Of a stretch of 64,000 nt of DNA, positions 16,857 to 26,182 are shown piece after piece (position 1 is the stretch's first letter; every line of letters begins with the position of its first letter). The position numbers were made by a program, and so were the translations under genes. Origin of the DNA: an uncultured bacterium. Its GTDB lineage: Bacteria; Cyanobacteriota; Vampirovibrionia; Gastranaerophilales; Gastranaerophilaceae. Location: NCBI GenBank assembly GCA_949300485.1, contig CASGEL010000004.1, positions 62,001 through 126,000 of the forward strand, given 5' to 3'. A model generated the notes under the pieces. The model worked only from the letters and a program-made list of their open reading frames with translations. It did no database searches and was not told the DNA's origin.

Positions 16857-16881
16857 TATAATCTTTATAGGTAAAGATTAT
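16857..16881 (+). promoter_or_regulatory. amiC -10 box overlapped by a perfect 10-4-10 dyad
   Basis: TATAAT at 16857-16862 predicts a start near 16869. ATAATCTTTA at 16858-16867 and TAAAGATTAT at 16872-16881 are perfect inverted copies around TAGG, covering the -10 box and the first two bases of the start codon. Since transcription would begin within the dyad, a DNA-level operator is more likely than an RNA hairpin. Confidence 0.5.
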
Positions 16882-18733
16882 GAAGAAACTTATTATAAAA
16901 TTATTTTGTATAGTAGCATTTATCCTTTGCTTTGCTGTTAATGTGCTTGCTGCAGGCGATTTAAATATTACCTCAGTTGTCTATGATAACTCTGGATCTT
17001 TTTTATCAATAAATACTCCAGATAATGAGGATTATAATTTTTCGGCTCAACCCAAAATATATATTGTTGAAAACGAAAAAAAAGCTTATTTTGATATAAA
17101 TACGTCAATACTAAGATGTCCGCCTCAAGATTTAATTATTTCTTCATCAGAAATTAAAGAAATAATGGTAAAGCAATTTTCAACTAATCCTAATATAGTT
17201 AGAGTTGTTATTTACTATAATGATGGTTATAATCCAGCAAATATACAATTAAAAAGAATTAATAATACACTAATTGTCAAATTTGCTTGGACCCAAATTC
17301 AAAATTTTTATTTTCAGCAGGTGTATAGTGACTCTGCGAAGGATGTTTCACCTTTTTATGAATCAGTATCAATCCAAACGCCTGTGCAACAGCCGCAAAA
17401 TACTATTTTAAACCAAATTGATTCTGCATTTAATCTTGGAGCAACAACAGAGGATAAAAATTATATATTGACTAAAAAGGATTTGTTGCTGCCTTCAAAA
17501 TATTATGTTGACAACATTGATATAAAAAATTCTATTATTTATCTTACGGGAATCGGCTCATTTACAGTATCAAAACCTATGAGGCTTTCTAACCCTGAAA
17601 GAATTGCTTTTGATATTCCAAATGCATTCGTCAACCATGCAATCAGAAATAAGACATTTTACATTTCTCAAAATGAAACAATCAAAATAGGTCAATTTGA
17701 CAGAACAACGGCAAGAATAGTTATAACAAGCCCTTCTGCCGGCAGATATATCCCTGTTATTTATCCTGATATGCAAAGACTTGCATTTATTGATAAGGTA
17801 TCTGCCAATCCACAAATTTTATTTAATAAAAAGACTGTACTAAATAATTTGACAGATGAAGTTAACGATCCTCACACGCATTCTGTAAAATTAATATTTT
17901 CAAAGCCGGTTATCTTTGGACTTGATAAAGAAAACTCAAACTTAGATCTTTTGCTATATAATGCAGAGAAAGGCGATAGTGTCGATTTGGACTCTTCTTT
18001 AATCTTGGGGAAATCAAAAGTTTCCTCGATAAAAGGCGGAGGTATAAAACTTTCATTACCATTATCCTCTTCAGGAGCTATAGATATTCATCTCGGTTCT
18101 GATGGTAAAACTCTAAGAATAAAAGAAACTTCGGCTAATTTAAATTTACCGAAGAGTAATACTGAGATTTCTGTTCCTCCGGTTATAATTCCTACAAAAT
18201 CTGATAGTACGAAACTTATTGTAATTGATCCTGGGCATGGTGGTTCTGATGTAGGTTGTACAAGAAATGGAATTTACGAAAAAAATATCACATTAGATAT
18301 TTCAAAAAGAGTTGCAGATCTTTTAGAGAAAAAGGGTTATGAGGTTGTAATGACCAGGGATAAGGATTCTACGGTATCTTTACAAGACCGAGTAGCTATT
18401 TCAGAGGCTGCACAGCCTGAAATTTTTGTTAGTGTTCATGTTAATTCAAGTAATAGTGATTCTCCAAATGGTGTAGAAACTCATTACTATAAGGATAACA
18501 GTTTAATGCTGGCAAAGACTCTGCACGCTTCAATGTTAAACCATGTCAATGCTAATGATCGCGGCTTGTTTAAATCTAAATTTTATGTTATAAATCATAC
18601 TACAGCTCCTGCTGTACTGCTTGAAATAGGATTTATTTCTAATCCTGCAGAAAGAGCTCAATTAGTATCTGAAAGCAGAAAACAGGCAACTGCAAAAGCG
18701 ATAGCTGAGGGTATTGATGCGTACTTTAAATAA
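16880..18733 (+). CDS. amiC: N-acetylmuramoyl-L-alanine amidase with AMIN-type N-terminal region
   Basis: A periplasmic peptidoglycan hydrolase (617 aa) that cuts the MurNAc-L-Ala bond, typically at the division septum. A signal peptide (residues 1-24, ending VLAA) is followed by beta-rich AMIN-like regions (~25-420) that bind peptidoglycan or the envelope. The zinc-dependent Amidase_3 domain (~445-615) comes last. The zinc ligands are visible: His453 in DPGHGG, Glu in NGIYEKN and His in SVHVNS. The catalytic Glu is in LLEIGFISNP. The start follows AGG in a short leader. Its stop lies inside the murI start region (17-base overlap), so the two are co-translated. The architecture resembles cyanobacterial AmiC. 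Confidence 0.9.
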   Translation: MKKLIIKLFCIVAFILCFAVNVLAAGDLNITSVVYDNSGSFLSINTPDNEDYNFSAQPKIYIVENEKKAYFDINTSILRCPPQDLIISSSEIKEIMVKQFSTNPNIVRVVIYYNDGYNPANIQLKRINNTLIVKFAWTQIQNFYFQQVYSDSAKDVSPFYESVSIQTPVQQPQNTILNQIDSAFNLGATTEDKNYILTKKDLLLPSKYYVDNIDIKNSIIYLTGIGSFTVSKPMRLSNPERIAFDIPNAFVNHAIRNKTFYISQNETIKIGQFDRTTARIVITSPSAGRYIPVIYPDMQRLAFIDKVSANPQILFNKKTVLNNLTDEVNDPHTHSVKLIFSKPVIFGLDKENSNLDLLLYNAEKGDSVDLDSSLILGKSKVSSIKGGGIKLSLPLSSSGAIDIHLGSDGKTLRIKETSANLNLPKSNTEISVPPVIIPTKSDSTKLIVIDPGHGGSDVGCTRNGIYEKNITLDISKRVADLLEKKGYEVVMTRDKDSTVSLQDRVAISEAAQPEIFVSVHVNSSNSDSPNGVETHYYKDNSLMLAKTLHASMLNHVNANDRGLFKSKFYVINHTTAPAVLLEIGFISNPAERAQLVSESRKQATAKAIAEGIDAYFK

Positions 18734-19526
18734 ATTTAACAATAATTCCCCAATTGCATTTTTTGATTCCGGTGTAGGCGGACTTACAGTTTTAAACAAA
18801 GTAAAAGCAATTTTACCAAATGAATCTTGCGTTTATTACGGAGATACTCTGCATATGCCGTATGGTGAAAAAACAAAAGAGCAATTGCTTGATTATTCTG
18901 ATAAAATCTTTCGTTTCTTTGAGTCAATCGGGTGTAAAGCTGTAGTTATGGCTTGTAATACGACATCTTCTGTTATTTATAATGATGTTAAAGATAAATA
19001 TAATTTTAAATTATTTCCGATAGTACAATCTGTTTCAGAAATGTTGGCCGAATTACCAATATCAAGACTTGGAATTTTTGCAACCAGAGCTACGATTATA
19101 TCTGAAGCGTATCAAAATGAAATATCTAAATATAATGATAATATGCAGATATTTGGGCAATATTGTCCAGATTGGGTTCATATTGTCGAAAATAATTTAA
19201 TTAATGATCAGGCTAGCAGAAATATCGTAAAATCTGATATTGAAAAAATGCTATTGAATAATCCAGAAAGAATTGTGTTGGGTTGTACTCATTATCCATA
19301 TTTAATAAATGTTTTATCAGAATTTGCTCCTATAAATATGTTTATTGATCCAGCTGTTTATTTCGCTCAATATATCAAAACAGAATTGCAAAAAAATAAT
19401 TTACTTGCAACATCAAATAATAATGTTTTTGATACTTTTTATGTAAGTTCAAAACCCGAGAAATTTAAAGAATCATCCAAAATGTTTTATAAATTAGCTT
19501 CAGTACCTGAATTAATTATTCTTTAA
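18717..19526 (+). CDS. murI: glutamate racemase
   Basis: It interconverts L- and D-glutamate to supply D-Glu for peptidoglycan. The 269-aa length is normal. FFDSGVGGLTV at the N-terminus, the first catalytic Cys in MACNTTSS and the second in VLGCTHYPYL are all present. The ATG at 18717 lies within the amidase gene end; GAGGG six bases upstream supports it over a TTG at 18714. The 3' end overlaps the convergent DUF3326 gene by 15 bases. The pairing with amiC fits cell-wall metabolism. Confidence 0.94.
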   Translation: MRTLNKFNNNSPIAFFDSGVGGLTVLNKVKAILPNESCVYYGDTLHMPYGEKTKEQLLDYSDKIFRFFESIGCKAVVMACNTTSSVIYNDVKDKYNFKLFPIVQSVSEMLAELPISRLGIFATRATIISEAYQNEISKYNDNMQIFGQYCPDWVHIVENNLINDQASRNIVKSDIEKMLLNNPERIVLGCTHYPYLINVLSEFAPINMFIDPAVYFAQYIKTELQKNNLLATSNNNVFDTFYVSSKPEKFKESSKMFYKLASVPELIIL

Positions 19527-20501
19527 TATCAAGTCAAGACATTCTTTATAAGTATTGACTTCAATAATGTTTGTTGCTTTGAATAATTTATCTTTTGTTA
19601 TATTAAGTTCCGTTATATTCTCTTTAATTGCATAGACAGGGATATTTCTTTTTATTGACTCAAATACGGGTATAGATCCTAAACAATTGTGTGGCATAAT
19701 AAGAAAATCAATATTTGAAACATTTATACCTATATGTTTGTCTGTTGAAATTTGTGGAGCATTAGCCAATCCAAGAAGAATGCAAGGTAAGAATGTCGGA
19801 GTAATATACTCAGATGCAGCCTTTGGACTTACGATATCAGGATATATGGTATAATCATTAAATGCAGGAGAGTGGGCACAAGGAACAAGGTAATGTTTTG
19901 ATATGTAATGGGAAATTATAGCTTCCACACCGCCGACAGGATCTACACCTTGTCCATTTGAGTATGACGGATTATCATCTTCAGGTTCTTCAAAAAAACA
20001 TACAACAGCTATTGCATTACAACCTCTTGTAAGTAGTTTTTTACAGGCATTATCTAAGGTTTTTATGTTTCGGATAGTTCCTGTTGAAATCCCATCTTCA
20101 GTTATATAAAAATCTACACCAACTTCTTCATCTGTTATTATATGCTCTAATATTGATGTTCCATATACTGTTGAAACTGCATTTTGTGTATTTATATGTA
20201 TGCTTAGCACATCATTTGGTATTGCTTTATCATATATTATACCTATTTTATTATCTTTAGCTGGTAAAAGATTAACTTCACCCTTAAAAAATAAATCGAG
20301 AGTATATCCTTCAGTATAAAGCATTGAATCTGTAATTCCTGAAAAACCTCCGGCATTTACAACATTGGGATTTACTATAAGTTGAGTATATTTTGCAAAT
20401 TCTCTTGCATAGGGAGCTGCATCTCCGGCATAACCTCCTATAGAAGCCCCAACACCTGTTGGGACAACAAAAACTCCGGTTTTTCTATTATTATAACTCA
20501 T
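19512..20501 (-). CDS. DUF3326 family protein
   Basis: A 329-aa soluble protein of the DUF3326 family, known from cyanobacteria and plants and of unknown function. The hallmark VVPTGVGASIGGYAGDA near residues 12-27 is followed by a conserved VNPNVVNAGG block and, later, GVDPVGGVEAIISH and HIGINVSNIDFLIMPHNCLG. The repeated Gly-rich turns suggest a nucleotide- or sugar-binding fold, but no catalytic residues are established. Its start overlaps the end of the upstream amidase gene by 11 bases, so it is translationally coupled to a cell-wall hydrolase; GGAG lies ten bases upstream. The context hints at envelope metabolism. Confidence 0.8.
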   Translation of the reverse strand: MSYNNRKTGVFVVPTGVGASIGGYAGDAAPYAREFAKYTQLIVNPNVVNAGGFSGITDSMLYTEGYTLDLFFKGEVNLLPAKDNKIGIIYDKAIPNDVLSIHINTQNAVSTVYGTSILEHIITDEEVGVDFYITEDGISTGTIRNIKTLDNACKKLLTRGCNAIAVVCFFEEPEDDNPSYSNGQGVDPVGGVEAIISHYISKHYLVPCAHSPAFNDYTIYPDIVSPKAASEYITPTFLPCILLGLANAPQISTDKHIGINVSNIDFLIMPHNCLGSIPVFESIKRNIPVYAIKENITELNITKDKLFKATNIIEVNTYKECLDLILKNN

Positions 20502-21900
20502 TTAGATAATTCTCCAATCCATGTAATATTGCTAATGCTGCTTCATTCTGAAATTCACTTTTCATTAATTTAGCATTATCTTCAGGTTTTATCATGTAGC
20601 CTATTTCAAGTAATACACTTATTGATTCAGTATTTCTAATGACAGCAAAACTTCTCTGTCTTAGCTGATCATTCTTCATCGACAATTTCCCAGTTAAAGA
20701 ACCAAGCAGTGCCTCAGCTAATTTTTTAGACTCAGGATAAAAGTAATAAACGCTTGAGCCTGAACGTTTTGAATTAGCATCAGAATCTTTCAATGCGTTA
20801 TTATGAATGCTTATAAATATATCAGACTGATTATTTTGTGAGATTTTGACTCTATCAGCCAATGATACATATGAATCATCACTTCTGGTCATAAATACTT
20901 TTGCTCCAGCTTTATCAAGATAGTCTTTCAATTTTAAAGCTATGTCAAGGTTAATATTTTTTTCGTAATCCCCAAGACACCCAACGGCTCCCGATTCATC
21001 TCCACCATGCCCTGGATCTATTGTTATTCTAAGACCTTTGAGAGGCATAGATTTATCAATTTTAGGTGAATTTTTAACCTCTATAACAAGTTCATTATCC
21101 TCAGAAAAGTAACTTTTGTAGCCAAATAGTTCATCTTGTGTGTTAATATAAATCTCGTACTTATTTTCAGGCATTCCATATACATTATAAATAACTAAAT
21201 CTAACCCATCCGCTTTTAAAACAAATGTCTTATCTACATAGTCATATGATGTTCGCTCGCTGAGTATATATGGAACACGCTGGCTAAGTTTAAATTTATA
21301 GATCTTTTTTTTAGCAGTTTCCTCGTATGTAAAATTGACAATTTTTGCAGGAGAATATTCGTAATTTGAAATTTGTTGTACATAGTTTTTATTTATCCAT
21401 GCATAATCATCACGAGCTAATTGAACTTTATAAAATTGCTTATATTCTCCAACAACATTCAAAGGTACACCTTTATTGAAGTGCTGTAACCTGTTTATTC
21501 CGCCATCGTAAGGAACAGCTCGTAACGGAACACCATCTTTTGATGTTATATATATCATATTATGATCATATGTCAGTATATGTTCGTTCTCTTCAGCAAT
21601 ATTGTCATCAGGTTTGTAAATGGTATATATAAGTTTCTTATCAACACCATTATCAATATTAAAAATATTTTTTCCTGGAAGTAATTTTACAGGATGGAAA
21701 AAACCTCCAGAAGAGTGAATTTCGACGGGTTCAGAATTAATTTTAAGGGAATATTTAGGATTTTCACTCCCTACAAAAAAGGTTACATTAGAGTTGACAG
21801 TAGAATTTTCAGTTTTGGGGTATACAATTACTGCCGCTTGTGCAAAATTAAAGAAGGTTGATAAAATTAGTATAAATAATGCAACTTTTAGCCTGTTCAT
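20491..21900 (-). CDS. N-acetylmuramoyl-L-alanine amidase with SH3-like domain
   Basis: A second exported zinc amidase (469 aa). The signal peptide is residues 1-22 (AQA|AV). An SH3b-like segment (~115-170, GVPLRAVPYDGG to DDYAWINKNYV) may bind the wall. The Amidase_3 domain (~290-465) has the zinc ligands His298 in DPGHGG, Glu in LGDYEKN and His in ISIHNNA, with the catalytic Glu in LLEIGY. It differs from the plus-strand AMIN amidase in its binding module, which suggests a different site of action. No Shine-Dalgarno is seen; TATTAT ends six bases before the ATG, suggesting a leaderless start. It heads an operon with the DUF3326 gene. Confidence 0.9.
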   Translation of the reverse strand: MNRLKVALFILILSTFFNFAQAAVIVYPKTENSTVNSNVTFFVGSENPKYSLKINSEPVEIHSSGGFFHPVKLLPGKNIFNIDNGVDKKLIYTIYKPDDNIAEENEHILTYDHNMIYITSKDGVPLRAVPYDGGINRLQHFNKGVPLNVVGEYKQFYKVQLARDDYAWINKNYVQQISNYEYSPAKIVNFTYEETAKKKIYKFKLSQRVPYILSERTSYDYVDKTFVLKADGLDLVIYNVYGMPENKYEIYINTQDELFGYKSYFSEDNELVIEVKNSPKIDKSMPLKGLRITIDPGHGGDESGAVGCLGDYEKNINLDIALKLKDYLDKAGAKVFMTRSDDSYVSLADRVKISQNNQSDIFISIHNNALKDSDANSKRSGSSVYYFYPESKKLAEALLGSLTGKLSMKNDQLRQRSFAVIRNTESISVLLEIGYMIKPEDNAKLMKSEFQNEAALAILHGLENYLNEL

Positions 21901-21906
21901 ATCAAT

Positions 21907-21912
21907 ATAATA
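21907..21912 (-). promoter_or_regulatory. -10-like box TATTAT immediately before the SH3-amidase gene
   Basis: TATTAT on the minus strand is followed by six bases and then the ATG at 21900, which puts the predicted transcription start on the start codon. There is no ribosome binding site. Confidence 0.35.
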
Positions 21913-22008
21913 CTATAATAACCGCAATAGGGTAATTTCGTAAATTTATTTAATAATTATGTTATTTATGCGCTATTGTGCTAAAATTATATAAGTAAGG
22001 GAAGAGTA

Positions 22009-23781
22009 ATGAAAAGGGATATTGAGAAAAATATTAGACCCTCAAAAAATCGATATTGCAACAATGTTTCTGGGATATTGGATGTACTTTATTGTATTGC
22101 GATTGCTATCCTTGTGATTCATTTATTTGTTATTCAAGTCTTTGACTTTAATAAATATAAGATACGAGGGAAGATGCAAAGATCAAGTCATGATTTTGCA
22201 GTTAGGGGTGATATTTATGACCGAAATGGCATAAAATTGGCAACTGACCGTATTTATTATAATATTTATGCTCGTCCTGTTGATTATTCAAAAACTGAAA
22301 CTCCCCGAAAAATAGCAAAACTTTTTGCTCCTATATTAGGAATTCCAGAAGCTTCGTTATATGCAAAACTTTCAAATACAAAAATTCCGGTTATTGCTGT
22401 AAAAAAAGATGTTGATAGAGAAACTGCAGAGAAAATAATGAAAGTTATAAGAAAAAACAGTTTTCGTTCTATAAGTTTGGATAAGAAAAATACAAGAGAA
22501 TATCCGCAAGGTGTTTTTGCATCTCATGTTTTGGGATTTTATAACTTTGATGCGGATGTGTCTAATGGTGTAGAATTAACAGCAAAGGATAAACTTGAAC
22601 ATACTGTAAAAGTTTCTTATGACAAAACAAGAGACGGGAAAATTATATATAGTACAACAACTGATCCTATTCTTTTAACAAAAACTCCAAAAGGACAGGA
22701 TGTTACCCTAACAATTGATGCAGCAATTCAGCATGTTTGCGAAAAAGAATTGCAGAAAATTATAAAGGAGAAAGAAGCTCTTCGTGGTGCAGTTATTGTT
22801 ATGAATCCGAAAAATGGTGAAATTCTGGCATATGCAGTCTATCCGACATATGATCCAAACCAATTCCAGAAGGCAACAAATACTCAAATTAAAAACTGGA
22901 CATTAACGGATGTCTATCCGCCCGGATCAACGTTTAAAACTATTACGGTGACAAGTGCCATGGAGCTTGGAAAAATTAATGAAAATTCAATTATTGAAGA
23001 TTCAGGTCGTATGAAATATGGTGGGTATACTATTGAAAATTATGATTATAAAGAAAAAGGTGCCCCAGGTAAAATCAATCTAATATATTTATTTGAACAT
23101 TCAAGTAATATTGGTTCCGTAAATGTCGGATTTTTAATGACTCATAATGAATTTTATAATATGCTTAAAAAATTCGGTTTTGGCGAAAAATCCGGTATTG
23201 ACCTTCCTGGTGAATCTTCTGGTCTTTTAGCTCCGCCTAAATATTGGGATAAGGGCTTGCATATGACCATGTCTTACGGATATGGAACTTCTGTATCTAT
23301 TATGCAGATGGTATCAGCCGTATCAGCATTAGCAAATGACGGTGTGCGAGTTACTCCTCATGTAATAAAGTATTCGCCTGAAGAAGAAGCAGAAAAAGTT
23401 AAACACATTCAAACCATTAGTCCACAAACAGCAAGAACTATTACAAAATTACTTGCTATGAGTATTAATAACGGACGATCAAATATAAAAATGGAAAAGT
23501 ATAATGTTGCAGCTAAGACTGGAACTTCAAGAAAACCACTGGAGAATGGTGTAGGATATTCAGGCGCTATGTACACTTCTACGATAGGATATTTACCGGC
23601 AAGTGATCCAAAAGTTTTAATTTATGTTGTAGTTGACAGTGCTAAAAAAGGCCCTGTATGGGGTAATACAGTTGCAGGCCCTATATTTAAGGAAGTTGCA
23701 GAACAAACTGCAAGAATTCTTGATTTAAAACCTGATAAAATTCCTCAACAAACTTCTGCAAATTATAAGAGTACACATTAA
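22009..23781 (+). CDS. ftsI: class B penicillin-binding protein, FtsI-type transpeptidase
   Basis: A 590-aa septal-type peptidoglycan transpeptidase. A short cytoplasmic N-terminus is followed by one membrane helix (~25-45), a dimerisation domain starting with RGDIYDRNG, and the transpeptidase domain. The active-site Ser307 lies in GSTFK, SSN in HSSNIG, and the KTGTS triad begins at Lys503. A GGGAAGAG ribosome binding site precedes the ATG. murE follows 20 bases downstream, the order common in dcw clusters, which supports FtsI over PBP2. PBP2 (elongation) remains possible, because the two cannot be told apart from motifs alone. Confidence 0.9.
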   Translation: MKRDIEKNIRPSKNRYCNNVSGILDVLYCIAIAILVIHLFVIQVFDFNKYKIRGKMQRSSHDFAVRGDIYDRNGIKLATDRIYYNIYARPVDYSKTETPRKIAKLFAPILGIPEASLYAKLSNTKIPVIAVKKDVDRETAEKIMKVIRKNSFRSISLDKKNTREYPQGVFASHVLGFYNFDADVSNGVELTAKDKLEHTVKVSYDKTRDGKIIYSTTTDPILLTKTPKGQDVTLTIDAAIQHVCEKELQKIIKEKEALRGAVIVMNPKNGEILAYAVYPTYDPNQFQKATNTQIKNWTLTDVYPPGSTFKTITVTSAMELGKINENSIIEDSGRMKYGGYTIENYDYKEKGAPGKINLIYLFEHSSNIGSVNVGFLMTHNEFYNMLKKFGFGEKSGIDLPGESSGLLAPPKYWDKGLHMTMSYGYGTSVSIMQMVSAVSALANDGVRVTPHVIKYSPEEEAEKVKHIQTISPQTARTITKLLAMSINNGRSNIKMEKYNVAAKTGTSRKPLENGVGYSGAMYTSTIGYLPASDPKVLIYVVVDSAKKGPVWGNTVAGPIFKEVAEQTARILDLKPDKIPQQTSANYKSTH

Positions 23782-23801
23782 TAATTTTAAGGAGAATAAC
23801 A

Positions 23802-25277
23802 ATGAAACTTGATGAATTAATTGAATATTTACAGTATGAAGACTTGGTTAATTTTAAAAATATTGATATAACTGGTATTTCTTATAACTCGAAAACTACT
23901 AAAAAAGGTGATATATTTGTTTGCTTGGTGGGTGAACACACAGACGGACATGAATATGCCCAAATGGCAATAGATAACGGTGCTGCCGCCCTGCTTGTTG
24001 AAAGAAAAGTTTCAGGGATTAAAGTTCCTCAGGTTGTTGTTGATTCTACTCGTCATAAAATTGCTGATATTGCTGACAGATTTTATTCAAGCCCTTCTAA
24101 AGGTTTAAATTTAATTGGAGTTACAGGAACGAACGGGAAGACAACGGTAACTCATTTAATTCAAAAAATATTTGAAGAAAATAATCAAAAATGCGCTCTA
24201 ATTGGTACTTTAGGTTATAAACTATCATCAAAAGGTGAGTATCGGGATGCAAAACATACAACTCCGCAGGCTCCTGAGTTACAGGCAACTTTAAGAATGA
24301 TAAAGGATGTTGAAAAAATTGACAATGTAGTTATGGAAGTCAGCTCACATGCTCTTGACCAAAATCGAGTTGGTGGATGCCGTTTTAATGGTGCAGTTTT
24401 TACAAATCTTACTCAGGATCATTTAGATTATCACATAACTATGGAAAATTATTTTAAAGCAAAAGCTCTATTATTTGAGCGTTTATCTGAGGGCGATTTT
24501 GCTGTCATAAACATAGATGATGAATATGGTGAACGCTTTTTATCAGTTGTTCCTGAAGGTGTTAGAAAATATACTTATGGTGTGAAAAACTCCGCAGATG
24601 TAGCTGCTAAAGATATAAAATTTTCTCTGAACGGGGCAGAATTTATTCTTGTTGTAAATGGTGAGGAGTATAGTGTAAATCTTCATATGAACGGGATGTT
24701 TAGTGTGTATAATGTATTAGCGGCTATTACAGCTGCTATTTCTATGAATATTGATATTAAAATTGCTCTTAAAGCTTTACAAAATGTACATGGGGTTGCT
24801 GGAAGATTTGAAGTTGTTAATAAAAAGCCTTTGGTTATAGTTGATTATGCGCATACTCCTGATGGTTTAGAAAATGTTTTAAAATCCGCACGTGAAATTA
24901 CACCTCAGGACGGTAAATTGATTTGTTTATTTGGCTGTGGCGGCGACAGAGATGCAACAAAAAGACCTAAAATGGGTGCCATTGCTCAAAAACTTGCCGA
25001 TAAAATTGTTATTACAAGTGATAATCCACGTTCTGAGGATCCGCAGCAAATCATTACAGATATCATAGCAGGATTAAAATCTGTTGATCCTGATATTGTA
25101 ATAGTCGAACCTGATAGGGGAGAAGCTATTGCTCTATTAAAAACTTTAGCTGATAACAATGATGTTGTTGTTATTGCAGGAAAAGGTCATGAAGATTACC
25201 AGATATTAAAAGACAGAACCATACATTTTGATGATAGGGAACAGGCAAGAAAAGTTTTTGAAGGAAGTGTTATTTAA
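23802..25277 (+). CDS. murE: UDP-MurNAc-tripeptide synthetase
   Basis: It adds the third amino acid to UDP-MurNAc-L-Ala-D-Glu in the cytoplasm. The 491-aa protein has the ATP loop GVTGTNGKTT with Lys113, a central domain with ENYFKAKALLF, and the substrate-selecting motif DNPRSEDP at 407-414. DNPR is the meso-diaminopimelate-specific form, which fits a Gram-negative-type wall. AAGGAG precedes the ATG. The stop overlaps the nagA-like start by one base. Confidence 0.95.
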   Translation: MKLDELIEYLQYEDLVNFKNIDITGISYNSKTTKKGDIFVCLVGEHTDGHEYAQMAIDNGAAALLVERKVSGIKVPQVVVDSTRHKIADIADRFYSSPSKGLNLIGVTGTNGKTTVTHLIQKIFEENNQKCALIGTLGYKLSSKGEYRDAKHTTPQAPELQATLRMIKDVEKIDNVVMEVSSHALDQNRVGGCRFNGAVFTNLTQDHLDYHITMENYFKAKALLFERLSEGDFAVINIDDEYGERFLSVVPEGVRKYTYGVKNSADVAAKDIKFSLNGAEFILVVNGEEYSVNLHMNGMFSVYNVLAAITAAISMNIDIKIALKALQNVHGVAGRFEVVNKKPLVIVDYAHTPDGLENVLKSAREITPQDGKLICLFGCGGDRDATKRPKMGAIAQKLADKIVITSDNPRSEDPQQIITDIIAGLKSVDPDIVIVEPDRGEAIALLKTLADNNDVVVIAGKGHEDYQILKDRTIHFDDREQARKVFEGSVI

Positions 25278-26182
25278 TGAAAACTAAATTGATAGTAGAG
25301 CAACATTTTCATGGATGCTATGGAATTGATTTTAATACAGCCGCAACAGATGATATTTTGTATCTTGCTCATAAAATATTAGCAGAAGGTATTGCCTTTA
25401 TTTTCCCAACTTTGGTAACAGATAGTATTGAAAACATAAAGCGCCAGATTAAAGTAATTAAAAATGCATCTGAAAAACAAACTTCTGATATGGCAAAGAT
25501 TTGTGGAGTTCATCTTGAAGGGATATTTCTAAATCCAGAAAAAAAAGGAATTCATAATCCAAAATATTTTATGAAACCTTCTTTGGATAATTTCAAACTT
25601 TTGGAAGATGAATTTATTAAAATTATTACTCTTGCTCCAGAGCTTGCTGATATTGATTTGATGCAATATTTAAAGGCTAAAGGTATTAAAGTTCAGGCAG
25701 GGCACTGTATTGGAGCAGATTTGTCTTATTGTGACAGTACTACACATACATTCAATGCTATGAGTGGTATTAATCATAGATCTTCTTCAACTGCTCTGAG
25801 TGCATTGATTAATGATGATATTTTTACTGAAGTTATAGCAGATGGGGTACACGTTTTTGATGATGCCCTTAAATTATTATTCAAAGTTAAGCAAATGAAT
25901 AAAATATTACTGGTTTCAGATTCTCTTCCTTGTACACACAGTACTTTAGAAGAATTTGATTTTGCTGGTTCTAGAATATATTTTGACGGTAATAGTGCAA
26001 CCTCACAAAATGGGACAATCGCCGGCAGTACAAAATTGTTACCGGATATTGTTAAAATCCTAGGGCAAAAAAACATGTTCTCCAAGCAATACATTTCAAA
26101 CTCTTATGACTATCATCATTTAGATTCTAATGGCGAAATTGAATGGGATGAAGATTTTAACATTGTAAAAATTACATTTTAA
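25277..26182 (+). CDS. nagA: compact N-acetylglucosamine-6-phosphate deacetylase-like amidohydrolase
   Basis: A 301-aa NagA homologue that starts directly at the metal-binding barrel (EQHFHGCYGID, His10/His12). It lacks the N-terminal beta-sandwich of the usual ~380-aa enzyme. All expected catalytic features are otherwise present: Glu in GVHLEGIFL, His in QAGHCIGA, His in THTFNAM and catalytic Asp in LVSDSLP. It should remove the acetyl group from GlcNAc-6-P during wall recycling. It is translationally fused to murE by a one-base stop/start overlap and converges on the hydrolase gene with an 11-base overlap. Activity without the small domain is unproven. Confidence 0.82.
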   Translation: MKTKLIVEQHFHGCYGIDFNTAATDDILYLAHKILAEGIAFIFPTLVTDSIENIKRQIKVIKNASEKQTSDMAKICGVHLEGIFLNPEKKGIHNPKYFMKPSLDNFKLLEDEFIKIITLAPELADIDLMQYLKAKGIKVQAGHCIGADLSYCDSTTHTFNAMSGINHRSSSTALSALINDDIFTEVIADGVHVFDDALKLLFKVKQMNKILLVSDSLPCTHSTLEEFDFAGSRIYFDGNSATSQNGTIAGSTKLLPDIVKILGQKNMFSKQYISNSYDYHHLDSNGEIEWDEDFNIVKITF

